Origin: Volutella citrinella
Lineage: Eukaryota; Ascomycota; Sordariomycetes; Hypocreales; Nectriaceae
NCBI GenBank assembly: GCA_034401135.1
Contig: JAWZSP010000001.1
Location: 4,898,001-4,962,000, forward strand
Reading direction: 5' to 3'
Length of the DNA stretch: 64,000 nucleotides
The notes under the pieces are model-generated. The model had not been told where the DNA came from, did no database searches, and saw only the letters and a program-made list of their open reading frames with translations. Positions 22,047-33,186 of the stretch are shown here, piece by piece (within the stretch, counting starts at the first letter, position 1; each line of letters begins with the position of its first letter). A program made the translations under genes and the position numbers.

Positions 22047-25000
22047 GGTAGCGGTGGTTTTAGTTTTGGGATTGTAGTTTGGAGGAGGTGCTGGAAGTGG
22101 ATTGTTGAAGGGAAGAGAATTGGCGAACGGGAGACGGGAGCTCAAGATTTAAGCAGCACGCCAGCGAAGCTCTCCTCCAGCTGTCTCCTCAGCAGATGGC
22201 GGGGCAATTGGATCGACGGCGGGGCAGACGGGTCGCAGAGGTGTTGCGCCATGACGACGGGTACCAATCATGGCGCGCGGCGGCTCCACTTAAGATGACG
22301 GAGGCAGAAGCTCACAGAAGCCCAGGTATCGAGTACAAGGATCTGATGGACGGCAAGAAGAGGGGAAGGACCGAGTGCGTGATTTGAGCGAGTTGAATGG
22401 TGGAATCGTGGCAATTCCAGGGGCGGCATCAGGCGCTGGTTGGCTACGGGCCAGAGGGGTGGGATCACCAATGTCACTGCGAAGGCGCGCAGGTGGTACC
22501 TGTACACCACCTCACGACGTGAGGGCGCCAGGGCGGGCAGCATTGTATCCGGCAGGTTCCTTCCATGCCAGGCAAGTGCCCCTCGGGCTCTTCTGGCGCT
22601 CGCAGGTCAGGGTCAGGATCCAGCTCAAGTCCCGTCTGTACCTGGCAGCCGGCAGCCGAGCAAGCGCACTGCACAGGACACTAGGTATAGACTACTGACT
22701 TTCGTATAGGCACAGAGGAGGACGGATTTCTCAAGACGAGGGGGCTCGGCGGTGACGACGGCGGCTACGTAGCGGTCCTTGTGCTTCCATGAAGCGAGAA
22801 CTTTTCCTGGGGCCGGCCACTACTATTTTTAGCAAGAGCATCCCAGTGCCATCTCAATTGCCTCCCATGGCCTTCTAGCCGCAGCAGCTGAACACGTATT
22901 CGTCCCTCCATCCATCATCTGGCAGAGGCGACTACAATTGTCCATGTTTGCGGGTCGCACAACGGCCGCAATGCCTTTGACCATCATCTGGCTGTATGGC
23001 CGTCCATGTCACTCCCTACCTCTTCCTGACTGAGAATGAGATGAATCCATCGGTAGGTACCTCGGCATCAGATGATCTGACATTGGCACCTGGGTATGTA
23101 AGGAGTGCAAGCAGGTCAATGCGACAAGAGTCCTCGAGCCAGTCAATCGACTTGTGTTGTGGCAGCCATGTTTCAAGCCGAGACAAACTCATTGCCAGCC
23201 TCGTTCTCCCAAGCTACTAAGGCTGGTGCGCAACTCCAAGGAAAATCAGTGAGTGACTGGTACGTCAACCCCCCGCACCACGGCTGTTGTTGAGCACGAA
23301 GGAGTATAGTTTCGCCGACTGTCCGCGCATCGCTTTGCTTTGTGCAACTCGGTAGCAGTGGAAGGTGTGAGGATTTGGTTGGCCCAATGACAGGCGCCGC
23401 ATCATTCCTTTGCCGGAACCCATGTTGAAGATGAAGGTTGATGGGACCTGGCTCATCACGTTAATCCTGACGCCTCCCCAACCTCCTTGCCAATGTCCTT
23501 GGCCTATCCTCGTGGTTCGATTGTCCTTTTTCCACACGAAATCACCTCGGCCACCTCTTCGTCTCGGCTGATAACAGGGTACTATCTCCGAGTCAGCCAC
23601 CAACTGCCAAGTCGCTGAAGGAGCATCTCCCTGCAATAGGCAACCGTCTGTGGATAGCCGATGACTGTTGACAAGATGTGAATGAATGAGGCCCGCTCCA
23701 GTCCTCAAGGTGCTTGGAGTTTGGTTCATTTAAGGATGAGCCACACCTGGCTATGCTCTGAGAGAACCCATCAAACTATCTGGAGTTTCTGAAGGCCTGG
23801 ATTACTTACACTGCTATGGTGTCACCCAGATATTTGCAATGTGCAACACCCAGCATAGTCTTCTCTCTCAAGTGGAGTATCGATATCGCCCTCTTCACCC
23901 GAAAGCCTGGCATCGTCGCATAAGTAGGCGAATTCCAGGCTCGAAGGAAGAGTGCCAGTCAACGATGCATCATGTGCATAATCGTCGAATGGGACTTTGA
24001 TGACAGGCGGTGCTCGATTTCTTTGCCTACCTTATTCATCAAACGAGCTAGGTCAGGGCCATTGTAATCGCCACCAACAAAGCCAAGTCGGAACGGCTCG
24101 CCGAATGATTCGAGATGCATCGCCGTAAGGCAGAAATGGGGACATTTAAGCATAGGGCCCCGGTTGGCAAATGCGGCTCCCGCTGCTCTTGGCGCTGCCC
24201 AAGGTTGACTCGGCCGGAACGGCATCTTGTTACGCAGCCAAGATGCCAGTGATACAGCCGTCTGAGACGTGGCATGGACGACTACGACGCGACGACGATG
24301 ACAACAGGAGCGGCAACGGCAACGACCAGGTTGTCTGTGCGAGCCCGAACCAAGCCCCCAAGTCGCTAGCAACAATGCAACGGGGATCAAGAAGCATATC
24401 TTTCCAGCCCGCCCCATAAGATTGATGAGCCAGGAGGCGGTGATTCGCTGCGGCGCATGGAGGTGTCTCTTCACGGACCGTTCTGGCAAAGTGCCAAGAT
24501 TAGTCCTATGAGGTGGACAGTGGCTCCCTCGCCCTGTGGCATGGGGCTGGTAGGTAAATTTCCGAACGAGTGTGCTAGGATGTGTAACAAGCGAGAGGCA
24601 TCCAACGAGCCTGCATCGCCGTGGCATCCTTGGCATAGTTCCGGAGCGAACCTTGAACCACCAGAACAGCCTAGGCCGGGGCAGCCACACCGCGATACCG
24701 AGCCAGGAATCGCGACATGACCCCCAGCCTCCAGGGCTGAAAACTAGTCTAATTACTGCCTATCCAACTTGTCAGTTGTCACCGGATTTGGCACTATTCT
24801 TTCGGCGTCCAAGCTATCAATTGCCCGGGCAGTAGGCGCAAAAAAAAAAGGAGGCCTACAGTAAGGTACTTATGGCGCCTCTGGGGGGTTTGTTCTAGAT
24901 CGGCCGGTCTTTCCCGCCTAAAACAAAGCAGGGGCCCTGACTCTGACCTTGGGCTCTGGCGGCAGATGGGCCTTTGGAGATCCGCTAATAGTGACAGTCA

Positions 25001-25709
25001 TTAGCTAAGGTGCCGTCAGATCCGGCGCACCACCAAAAATATGGCCCGGATGGGCCTGGCGACGGGGAGGAATTAGAGAGAAGTGGAGGTGCAGGGCAGT
25101 GTGACATTCTGTGGGTGACGTCAAGGATGGACGGCGACAGCCACACCAAGAGCAGCTGGAGTCTGCTGGTCAAGCTTGCCATTCCCTGGGATTGCTATTT
25201 GAGAGTGACGGGTCGCCGGCACACATGGGGGGCTTGGCCTTGGCCCTTTGCGAACCTCGCAACCCGATTGATCTCTGCGTATACTTGGCGACGGCCACCC
25301 AGTCGCGACAGTTTGAATAAGTATTCGTCGCGTGCCGCCTCAGATGGCATCCCTTTGCGACTGCGACACCAGGGATTGAGCTGAGCATCAATTACTGCTA
25401 CTCTGCGTCTGTACTAGCAGCAATAGTCAGCGGCTTACGGCCGACTTCGCCATCATACGACCAACGCGTCGCCCCCAGCCAGCCACGCTGCGACGACGTC
25501 CATTACGACCCGACTACACCTTTGCAGGTGGCAAGTCACGCAAGTCCTTATAGTGCCTGCAGAGAGCGTCTGACCGAAAGCGAAATCCCGAAAGCGAGCC
25601 CGGGCAGCATTCGCAAAGGCGTGACGCGACCGGTTGCCACTTGGTGCCTTTTTTTGTGCGACCGCCGTCCATCGCGCATTACATCAATTAATTTTTGTAA
25701 ACCCACAGG
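22047..25709. other. Long intergenic region, divergent promoters
   Basis: 3.66 kb between the start codons of FKBP12 (-) and the C2-domain gene (+). The open frames inside (the largest at 23959-24690, minus strand, beginning with GTG) have no recognisable domain and a composition unlike the neighbouring genes. I see no RNA gene, transposon or notable repeat. Confidence 0.45.
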
Positions 25710-27633
25710 ATGTCTCCTTCCAATCCCTCAGAGGCAAGGCCTTCAACCGCCAATGGAGTCGGCGAGACGAATGGGGGCAATGGAGCAAACGACACCAGCC
25801 AAGCCAATGGAACCAACACCAACACCACCGCCGCCAACGGCTCCAATGGCCATGCCCAGCAAACACCGCCAGACAAGCTGGCCAGGACCCAGAGTGATCC
25901 TCTCAAGAGCGGACACAAGAAGCTAAAGGATCGAGTCAAAACGAAGCTCGGCCCCCCAGGTGGCTTCGATGCCACTCCCCTCCCGGATGCGCCGCAGGGA
26001 TACACCATCCGCTTCATCTTCCACGCCGCGGCCAACCTCCCCCCAGCAGACCTGGTGACGGCCTCGTCAGACCCGTATCTGATCGCCACCCTCAAGGGGT
26101 CGCAGCCCAAGAGGCACAAGGAAGACCCCGACCTGGTCCACCGAACCAGGACCATCTACAGGACGACGGAGCCCGAGTGGGAGGATGAATGGGTCGTCGC
26201 CAACGTCCCCCCGACGGGCTTCCTCCTCAAGTGCCGAATCTACGACGAGGACTACCCCGACTCGGATGACAGGCTGGGAAACGTCACCATCCGGGTCCCG
26301 AGCCTGACGGAGGACTGGGAGGGCGTCCCGGCCCCCGGCAAGGAGTACAGTGCCAGCAAGCGCGTCATGAGCAAGAGGGCCTACTTCGTTAAGGCCCTCT
26401 CCAGCGTCTTGAGCTCCGACGTGCACATGACGCCCCGTCTTCGCATCAGCATGCAGGTGCTTGGCAAGTCGGACCCGCCGTTTGCGCAAATGTACACGGT
26501 CGGCCCAACCACGTTTGTGAAACACTTCAGTCCTCTCATTGGGAGGATCGCGGGCGTCAAGGTGAATACCAACGAGGCGGATGATACCCGAGAGGATCGA
26601 TCCAGCAAGGAATTCAAGAGACGGACGCAAAAATACGAGTTAGTCCCCCCCTTCCGTTGTCCATGCCCCTTACGTCTCCCTGTGCTCGTTGCTGACACGC
26701 ACATACAGCTTCCAGGCGTGTGAGATGCAGCTCCAAGGGCCCGTCCCTCCGATTCTGTACCACCGCTACGTTGAGTTCAAGCCGTTTGTCGGGCCCATGT
26801 ACAACAGCGTCGGGCTGCGCGGCACGATCCTCAATAAGGCCCTGCACGGGCAGCATCGGCGCATCTACAACTTCAACAGCTCGACGGAGCACGGGGCGTT
26901 CGAGGCCTGCTCTCAGGACGCCGCCCTGCAGTTCCTCAAGCTAGCGCACTTTGACGAGGGGGGCCGCATCTTCACCTACGTGCTGACCCTGGACGGCCTG
27001 TTCCGCTTCACCGAGACGGGCAAGGAGTTTGGCATCGACATGCTGAGCAAGCACTCGATGCACTCCAACGTCGAGACGTACATTGCGTGCTCGGGTGAGT
27101 TCTTCCTCCGGCGGCTCAAGCACCCGGTGTCCTCGGACGACCATGAGACCCTAGAAAAGTCGCATCCCGCGGAACCCTTGCCCGGGGGTCCCCCGATGGA
27201 CGACCCACCACACAACCCGGCATACTACCAGCTCGTCATCGACAACGACTCGGGCACCTACCGGCCCGACAAGTCGACGCTGCCGTACCTGCGCAAGTTC
27301 CTCAAGCAAAACTTCCCCGGGCTGGGCATCGCCGCGGTGCACTGGGAGGACGAGCACCTGCAGAAGCTCAAGGAGGCGCAGCGCAGCGTCAAGAAGCGGG
27401 AGGGCCGCATGATCAACGTCGTCATGAACAGGAGCCAGAGCAGCATCAGCTCCGCCGAGAGCGAGCTGGACGACCGCGAGGCCGGCTGGGAGCAGGGCCA
27501 GCTGAGCAAGCGGGAGGCGGCGCTCGAGGTGCTCGAAGACCCGTCAAAGGCAAAGGTCAAGGACGCCGTGAAGACCATGATACCGGGCCTCAGGGTCGAC
27601 AAGGCGGGTCCCTCGACGGCACGGGACTCGTGA
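25710..27633 (+). CDS. C2-domain protein, conserved in fungi, function unknown
   Basis: 617 aa in two exons, 25710-26638 and 26709-27633 (70 nt intron, GTTAGT..CAG). Residues 1-60 are low complexity, rich in N, T, G and S. A basic patch (KSGHKKLKDRVKTKL, residues 66-80) precedes a C2-type beta-sandwich at about 97-200: GYTIRFIFHAAANLPPADL, SSDPYLIATL, then PEWEDEWVVANVP and LLKCRIYDEDYPDSDD, with several Asp positions suited to calcium or phospholipid binding. The second exon is a distinct conserved block (FQACEMQLQGPVPPILYHRY, IYNFNSSTEHGAFEAC, GGRIFTYVLTLDGLFRFTETG) that I do not recognise by name. It ends in a coiled, charged segment. It probably acts at membranes; no enzyme motif is visible. 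Confidence 0.85.
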
Positions 27634-27958
27634 TTGCTTTGCTTTTCTACCATCGTCACGAACAGCGCCAAGGCGTTTTAGTCCATTTTGGTGAACAACA
27701 TTTTGCGTGCTTCGTCTCCGGATGGCTGGATGGGACACGGCTGGGCTGGGAAGGGAAAAGATACCACTACATAACTCGCGTTTCACGTTGCCCTGTTTGT
27801 TATGACGGCACTATTGAAAGACTTTGCAGATTTCTAATTCATGAGAACATAAGCCTCTTTGGGTGACCTCCTCGCGTCTAGTCGTGATTCATGTGCCCAC
27901 CGCGTTGCTTCAGCTTGCTTCAGCGTCTCCCTTTGCTTCCACCACCGGACTCTGCAAT
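27634..27958. other. Convergent 3' region
   Basis: 325 bp between two stop codons facing each other; room for 3' untranslated regions only. Confidence 0.5.
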
Positions 27959-28930
27959 TCATAGCCTCTGCTTCAGGGCAACCCACAAGGCCGTGCCCCT
28001 GACCAGCACCTTGCCCGTCTCGTCCTTCATCTCGGCCTGGACCCTCGTCTTGCGCCCCTCGATCTCCTGGATCGTCGCCGTGATGCACAGCACGCTGTTG
28101 GTCGGGACAGGGTTCGCGTAGCTGATGCTGAGCTCGGCCGTGACGCTGCCCGACTGGAACGCCAGCGGGTCCTTGCCCAGCGTGATGTTGAGATCGAACA
28201 GGCCGCCCATGGCCTCGTCCAGCAGGGACGCAATCAGGCCGCCGTGCACGACGGTCGCGTAGCCGCTGACGCCGTCGCCCACGCTGGCCAGCGTCGTGAC
28301 CTCGCGGACGGGCTCCGACGGGTCCAGCGTGGCCTCGAGGCTGTCGGAGCGGAAGTAGCACAGGAAGTGGGCGACGGCGCGGTCGTAGTTGATGGTGCGC
28401 CCGAAGAACTGGTCCGCCATGTCAGACACCGGGTTGCGGCACGGCATCAGGAAGGGCGTCGTGCCGTGCGCGCCGAGCAGGCTGGCCGTCCACGGGATCG
28501 AGTTGAAGAAGGAGACCTCCGAGTCGAACAGGGCGGGCGGCGTGTTGGGGGGCACGATGTTGAGCGCCGGGCACACCAGCCGCGGGCCGTCTGGCCAAGA
28601 CATGGTTGCGGATGGGATGGGTGTGGTGGTGGTGTTTCTGCTGTAGCGTCTGCTGTTGGATGGGGCAGATACCGGTGAGCCCCAAGAACTGCGGGATGTG
28701 TTATTGTGAGACTGGAAGAGTGTGTTCGAGGTGTGAAGCCTCTGGGGACTTCCGGGTATTAGTCTGGCTGGAGAGCCGAGGCGCGGGAGGGGGCGGCGGC
28801 TGATGCGAGAGTGAGAACAAGGTGAGGTCTGAAGCTGCCGGGCTTGGCGGCTCCCGAGGTCTAGGAGGGATCTAACACTAGTGTGAAGAGACAGCCGCTT
28901 GTATGAAGATAAATGTGACATTGCTCCCAT
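27959..28930 (-). CDS. Hotdog-fold thioesterase (PaaI/THEM4-like), possible mitochondrial form
   Basis: Single open frame of 323 aa. Residues 205-323 form an acyl-CoA thioesterase hotdog domain: VVHGGLIASLLDEAMGG carries the family HGG turn (229-231) and the acidic Asp238/Glu239 on the central helix; LSISYANPVPTNSVL and RVQAEMKDETGKVLVRGTAL are the following strands. Residues 110-200 resemble the N-terminal part of THEM4-like fungal proteins. Residues 1-109 are very rich in Ser, Arg, Thr and Pro with no Glu and one Asp, which suits a mitochondrial leader. A start at Met110 (28603) is the main alternative, since the leader could equally be untranslated. The acyl-CoA substrate is not predictable. 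Confidence 0.85.
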   Translation of the reverse strand: MGAMSHLSSYKRLSLHTSVRSLLDLGSRQARQLQTSPCSHSRISRRPLPRLGSPARLIPGSPQRLHTSNTLFQSHNNTSRSSWGSPVSAPSNSRRYSRNTTTTPIPSATMSWPDGPRLVCPALNIVPPNTPPALFDSEVSFFNSIPWTASLLGAHGTTPFLMPCRNPVSDMADQFFGRTINYDRAVAHFLCYFRSDSLEATLDPSEPVREVTTLASVGDGVSGYATVVHGGLIASLLDEAMGGLFDLNITLGKDPLAFQSGSVTAELSISYANPVPTNSVLCITATIQEIEGRKTRVQAEMKDETGKVLVRGTALWVALKQRL

Positions 28931-29210
28931 TCATCACCGTCTTTGAGAAGAGGGAGAGAGAAGGGTTGATATGATTGGTATGATTGGAGTGCAGCCAACG
29001 ATGGTAGCACATTACTAATACGAGTGAGAGTGAGTGAGTATGCCATGCTGAAACAACACCCGCCCTCATGCTTTATATATATCTAAATACACACAATAAA
29101 ATCTCCAATCGTCATCGTCGTCATCGTGAATTTTCCGTCTCTTTGCTCTTTCCTTTCTTTTCCAGGCCCTTCCGTCAATACAACAGTTCCTCAATCGTGT
29201 ACAGCGGGCC

Positions 29211-32200
29211 CTAGTCTCTGAAGCTGCTGCCCAAGTTCAGGCTGACGCCGCCCTCGTCCTGCGCGCCCTCCAAGGGCATCGTGTTGAAGTCTTGGGGGTC
29301 AAACTCAAAGTTCATGTCTTGCAGGATGTTGTTGATCTCCTCGTCCGAGATATTCAGCTCCATGTTGTCGGGCAGCACCGACGGCTCGTCCAGGCCCGCA
29401 GGGAGAGCGTTTGGCACCTTTTTGGCCACTTCGTCCTTGAACTTGCCCAGCAGCTCGCTGTCTTCGGCGGCTGTGTGGTCGGTGCTCAGGATGTGGCGTC
29501 CGCGAGCTTGGAGGGCGGCATCCGACGGCATGCGTCCAGATTTCTTGACATGGTCCTCCACAAAGTCCATCAGGCCGCGTTCCAGCTCGCGAGAGCAGAA
29601 AACAACAGCAGGTCGTGTGTTTTGACACATGAGATTCCCAACATAGCTGTTTGCTCCAGAGTGGCTCGTCGAGAATGACCTGGCGCCCCCGTCCATGGCC
29701 ACTTGCACACCTCCTTGGAATGGCTCTGTGAAGTTGGCCGGGCAGGCATAAGGCGGCGCGAAGCCGGTGCCACCTTGCTCCAGTGCCCAGCTGTCCTGCA
29801 GCGGGAGTCCTGGACCAGGGCTCTTGATGATGCCAACGCTGCGCTTGAACCTCTGCAGCCATTCGGCGTTGTCGGCAGCGGTCTGGTTCCACGGGTCATC
29901 GCTGGAGTTTTGTTAGCTTCTTGTTTCGGCAGCTCTGCTTCTGTTTATAAAACTTACTCGTCGTAAAGAATGAATCGCGCCTGGTGCTGCAGTTCGGCAT
30001 CGGAGGGAACATGTTGGTTGGGGTTATTGGCCGACATTGTTGAAGTGACAAATCTCGCCAGCTCCTTCGCCAGCCGACGGTAGCAGTTTGCATCATTCAG
30101 GAAGAACTTCCCGAGCTGGACATTGAGGAATCCTCCTGAAGGGCTGTATGCTTCGGGCATCACAGCGCCGCTCGGTGACACCGTCGTCGGGTTTGTGAGT
30201 ATCGCCCCCGAGGTTGGCGATTCGGTGCTTGGGATGGTAGATAGGCCCGGTGAAGTCTCTGGCACGGTGGCAGGAGTGTGGCGCTTCCTGAAGTTGGCCA
30301 GCCAGGCCACATTGTCGGCAGCAGTCTGGTTCCAGCCGTCATCGAACTCGTATATAATGATACGAGCCTGGCGTTGGAGGTCATCGTCTGAGGGCTCCAG
30401 GCCCACTGCGCGCTGCGCCTTCAGAAAATCATTCAGCTCTCGCTCAAGCCGAGAGTAGCTGTGGATGGTCGAGTCGATCAGTTTAGGGTCTGTGGACCGG
30501 CAGATGTGGTCCTTCACATCCTCACTTCGGGGCAGGTGAGCTCGCCGCCTGAAGGGCTCCAGCCAGCCAGAGGAGGAAACAATGCGTCGCAGAAGCCAGT
30601 TGGCAATCACCTCAGACGGGTGGGTGGAAACTTCTTCAACTCGTCCGACAATCCGACAAGCCTCCTCCTGGAGCTCATCGTCCATGGCGGTTAGGCCCAG
30701 CATCTTCTTGGCCCTCACAAACTCCTGAAGCTGCACCTCCATGGGGCACTCCTCGAACAGGTTGTCCTTGCCGTTAATTTTCAGGGACTGCAGCCTGTTT
30801 TCAGCCGCGCCACGAAGGGGACCGAATTTGGCCTTTTGCATGAGCTTCTCCGAGTTCATGATAATGTCACGCAGCCAAGAGGGTAGTGTGGCTACTCCGC
30901 GAAGCGACAGCAATTCGCTGGCGAAAATAATACGACATCCTTCCACCATCAGTTCCTCGTCGTCGGGCATCCGTCCGTGCTGGTCCTCGTAGTTGTTCAT
31001 GAAGTACGCGAGCTCCAGTTTGATAAGTTCGTAGGCGTTGCGCGGTGATTCCGGTGGAGACTGGTTGGCTACGTACGGGAACGGGGACGTACGTTCATAA
31101 TGAATGAGATCTAAATTCAAAAGTTAGACGCCGGTAGCTTGTCTACGGGATATTGCAGAGGTCTCATACATGGAGGAATAGAGTTCTCGACCATGTCGAG
31201 CACGCGCCCTTCAAAACCCCAGTCACCCTGCCAGTCAGCCATGGAATAACCTGTCTTGAAATGCTCCGCAAGGTGATCGACTCTTGAGGTCCATGTATCC
31301 ATCACGATACCGCAGAAACCACACCGAGACCGAATCTCAGGCGTCGCAACTTTCCAAGATTTCATAGCCCAGTCCATAAACTTGACATTGTGAACCAGCC
31401 GGAGATGCTGGTTCAGGTGATCCTTTCGGTAGAAAGTTCGCTCTGATGCCGACCGCTCTTGGCACGCCGAGTGGTTGTGGCTTTCAATGTGCTCGTCGTC
31501 TGGGTTCGCCAGACCGCAGAAGGTGCAGGACATGTGTCCCGTTTCAGGGTTGACGGCTCGCGGGCCATGGGGTGAGCACACCCACCGCTCTAGTGACAGG
31601 TGCAGCGTCTTTTCGTGTCGTTGCCAGTCATGCTTTGTTCGGAATGTTTCCGTGCAGAATGTACACTGGAATGTTTTGAGGGGGGCAGACAGCTCCGTCT
31701 TGCCATCACCCTTCTTCTTGCCGGTGGTCCTTCGACGACGTCGTCGATAGCTCCTGCTGTTGAATGGAGCAGATCCCAGCGAGCCCCAGGAATTCCGGGA
31801 CCCATGTGAGAATGCCGAGTTGAGTGATCCGTTGCTGGACTGCGATGTTCCCAGACTGCTGGCAGAGGATTGGTTGCAAATAGATCGACCAGAACCATCG
31901 TCGGTGTAGTTGAAGCTGTGGGGGCTGTTGAGCCCAGACGACATGCCAGAGGAAGATGCGGTGACGGCGCGAGCAATAGCAGTGACAGACGCCGGTTCGT
32001 TCTCGGGGGGCGAGTGCTCCCAACGCTGTAGGGGATTCATAGCCTCGAGGGCGGGAGTTCCGCGCCTTTTAGGAATGTCAATGGCGCCAGACCAGGAACT
32101 GTAGTGAGGTGATGTAGAACGGGGCGGCGCTTGAACCTTGCCTCGTCGCCGGGCATTGGCCAGCCAGTTGGTGATCTGCGTCTTGTTCAGACCAGTCTGC

Positions 32201-32895
32201 CGCTGAAGCATCTCTTTCTCCTCGTCACTCGGATACGGGTGGCGGTTGTGAGTTGAGAGCCAGTTCTTCAGGATGCGGACCGACTCTCGGGAGAATCGAG
32301 CACCAATTTTCGGCGGAGGAGCCGCCTTGGCTGGGAACGAGTCGGCGGCGCCATTGCCGAGGCTGGCGAGGTCCGTGGCGGATGTGTTCCGGGACGACCT
32401 GATGGAGCCTTCCAGGAGGTCCTCGCTGACGGTATTGTTGACCGCAGTTGGCCAAGGGTTCACGGAAACAGCTGCGACGTCTGGGACGGCCATGTTGACG
32501 GGGCCCGTGGCAAAGCTGCACTGCGATTGCAGCGCGACACAGCTTGTGCAAAAGCCCTTATACTGACCCTCTCGAATGGTCTTGCATGAGAAACCACCCA
32601 GGGCGCAAGTGTTGCAGGGCGATGACGGGGTGTCCCAGAAATCAATGGGGGCCATCAGGTCCATCTGCATTGGCTCCGCGGTGGCGTCGGGGACCGGAAA
32701 GGCGTTCTCTGTGAAGTGCTGAAGGGCGTGGAAGCTGAAGTCGTCCTCGTTTGCGTTCTCGAGGGCGAGGTCGAAGCTCTCATCCAGGGGACCAGTGGTG
32801 AATCCAGCATGTGTAGGATCTGGGAATGACTCGCCCACGGCATCGCCGGCCTTGTCCCAGTTAACAAACTCATCCATGTCGTTGAAGGCCGCCAT
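29211..32895 (-). CDS. Large homeodomain and C2H2 zinc-finger transcription factor with CENP-B-like repeats
   Basis: 1189 aa in three exons: 32895-31170, 31110-29958 and 29901-29211 (introns 59 and 56 nt). From the N-terminus: an acidic region; a six-cysteine cluster, C94-x2-C-x6-C-x11-C-x2-C-x6-C126, with Zn2Cys6 spacing but without the usual basic loop; a TALE/KN-like homeodomain at 199-252 ([19 protein letters not shown], then [13 protein letters not shown] with the WxN-R recognition helix); a Ser-rich region and an Arg run (384-389); a C2H2 finger at 411-432 and a second pair at 525-545, with a less regular one between; then five tandem modules of about 55-65 residues (602-1118). The acidic end ([16 protein letters not shown]) looks like an activation domain. 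It is surely nuclear; its targets are unknown. The start has a strong ACCATGG context. Confidence 0.9.
29427..31033 (-). repeat. Five tandem protein modules resembling CENP-B/Tc5 helix-turn-helix domains
   Basis: Divergent copies inside the homeodomain protein, at about 31033-30857, 30742-30542, 30451-30278, 30079-29838 (interrupted by intron 2) and 29591-29427. The shared pattern is L-x2-F, about 10 residues, then P-S-D-x2-L-Q-x2-A-R-x-I, and in copies 3 and 4 a second half WNQTAADN-x2-WL-x2-F-x-R. The second half recalls the W-x2-F-x-K-R-H end of CENP-B/Tc5 transposase DNA-binding domains. The homology is a visual judgement. Confidence 0.65.
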
Positions 32896-33015
32896 GGTTA
32901 CTTCGGGACAGGACAAGACAAGACAAGGGCGTGGTCAGCGGTAGATGTAATCAGGGGAAAGGCGCAGATGTCATGAGAGTAAGTCGAAAGGCGTGGCGAT
33001 GGATCCGGCCGTCGT

Positions 33016-33035
33016 CAGTTCAGTCAGTCAGTCAG
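33016..33035. repeat. CAGT short tandem repeat
   Basis: About five imperfect CAGT units, 120-140 bases upstream of the homeodomain protein start codon. Confidence 0.8.
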
Positions 33036-33177
33036 AGGGGCTCCACTCTGCAACTGTCTAAAGGACCATTTAAAGTCGAGTCAAGCCTCCTTTTCTTGTC
33101 GTTTTCTGGATGGATTGCAATGAAAAGGGAGGAGCTGGGCCCACGGGATCCGGAGGCTGCCTCAGTTTTGTTCAACG

Positions 33178-33186
33178 ATCAGATAA
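33178..33186 (+). promoter_or_regulatory. Candidate SreA/GATA binding site ATCAGATAA
   Basis: Exact match to the ATCWGATAA consensus reported for SreA-type siderophore repressors, 283 bases upstream of the homeodomain gene ATG. About one such match is expected by chance in 64 kb on both strands, so position is the only further support. Confidence 0.3.

Noticed and set aside
23959..24690. Minus-strand open frame of 243 codons between FKBP12 and the C2 gene
   Set aside because: Begins with GTG, has no domain, and is rich in R, H, P, W and C like a random GC-rich frame; one hydrophobic stretch is not enough.
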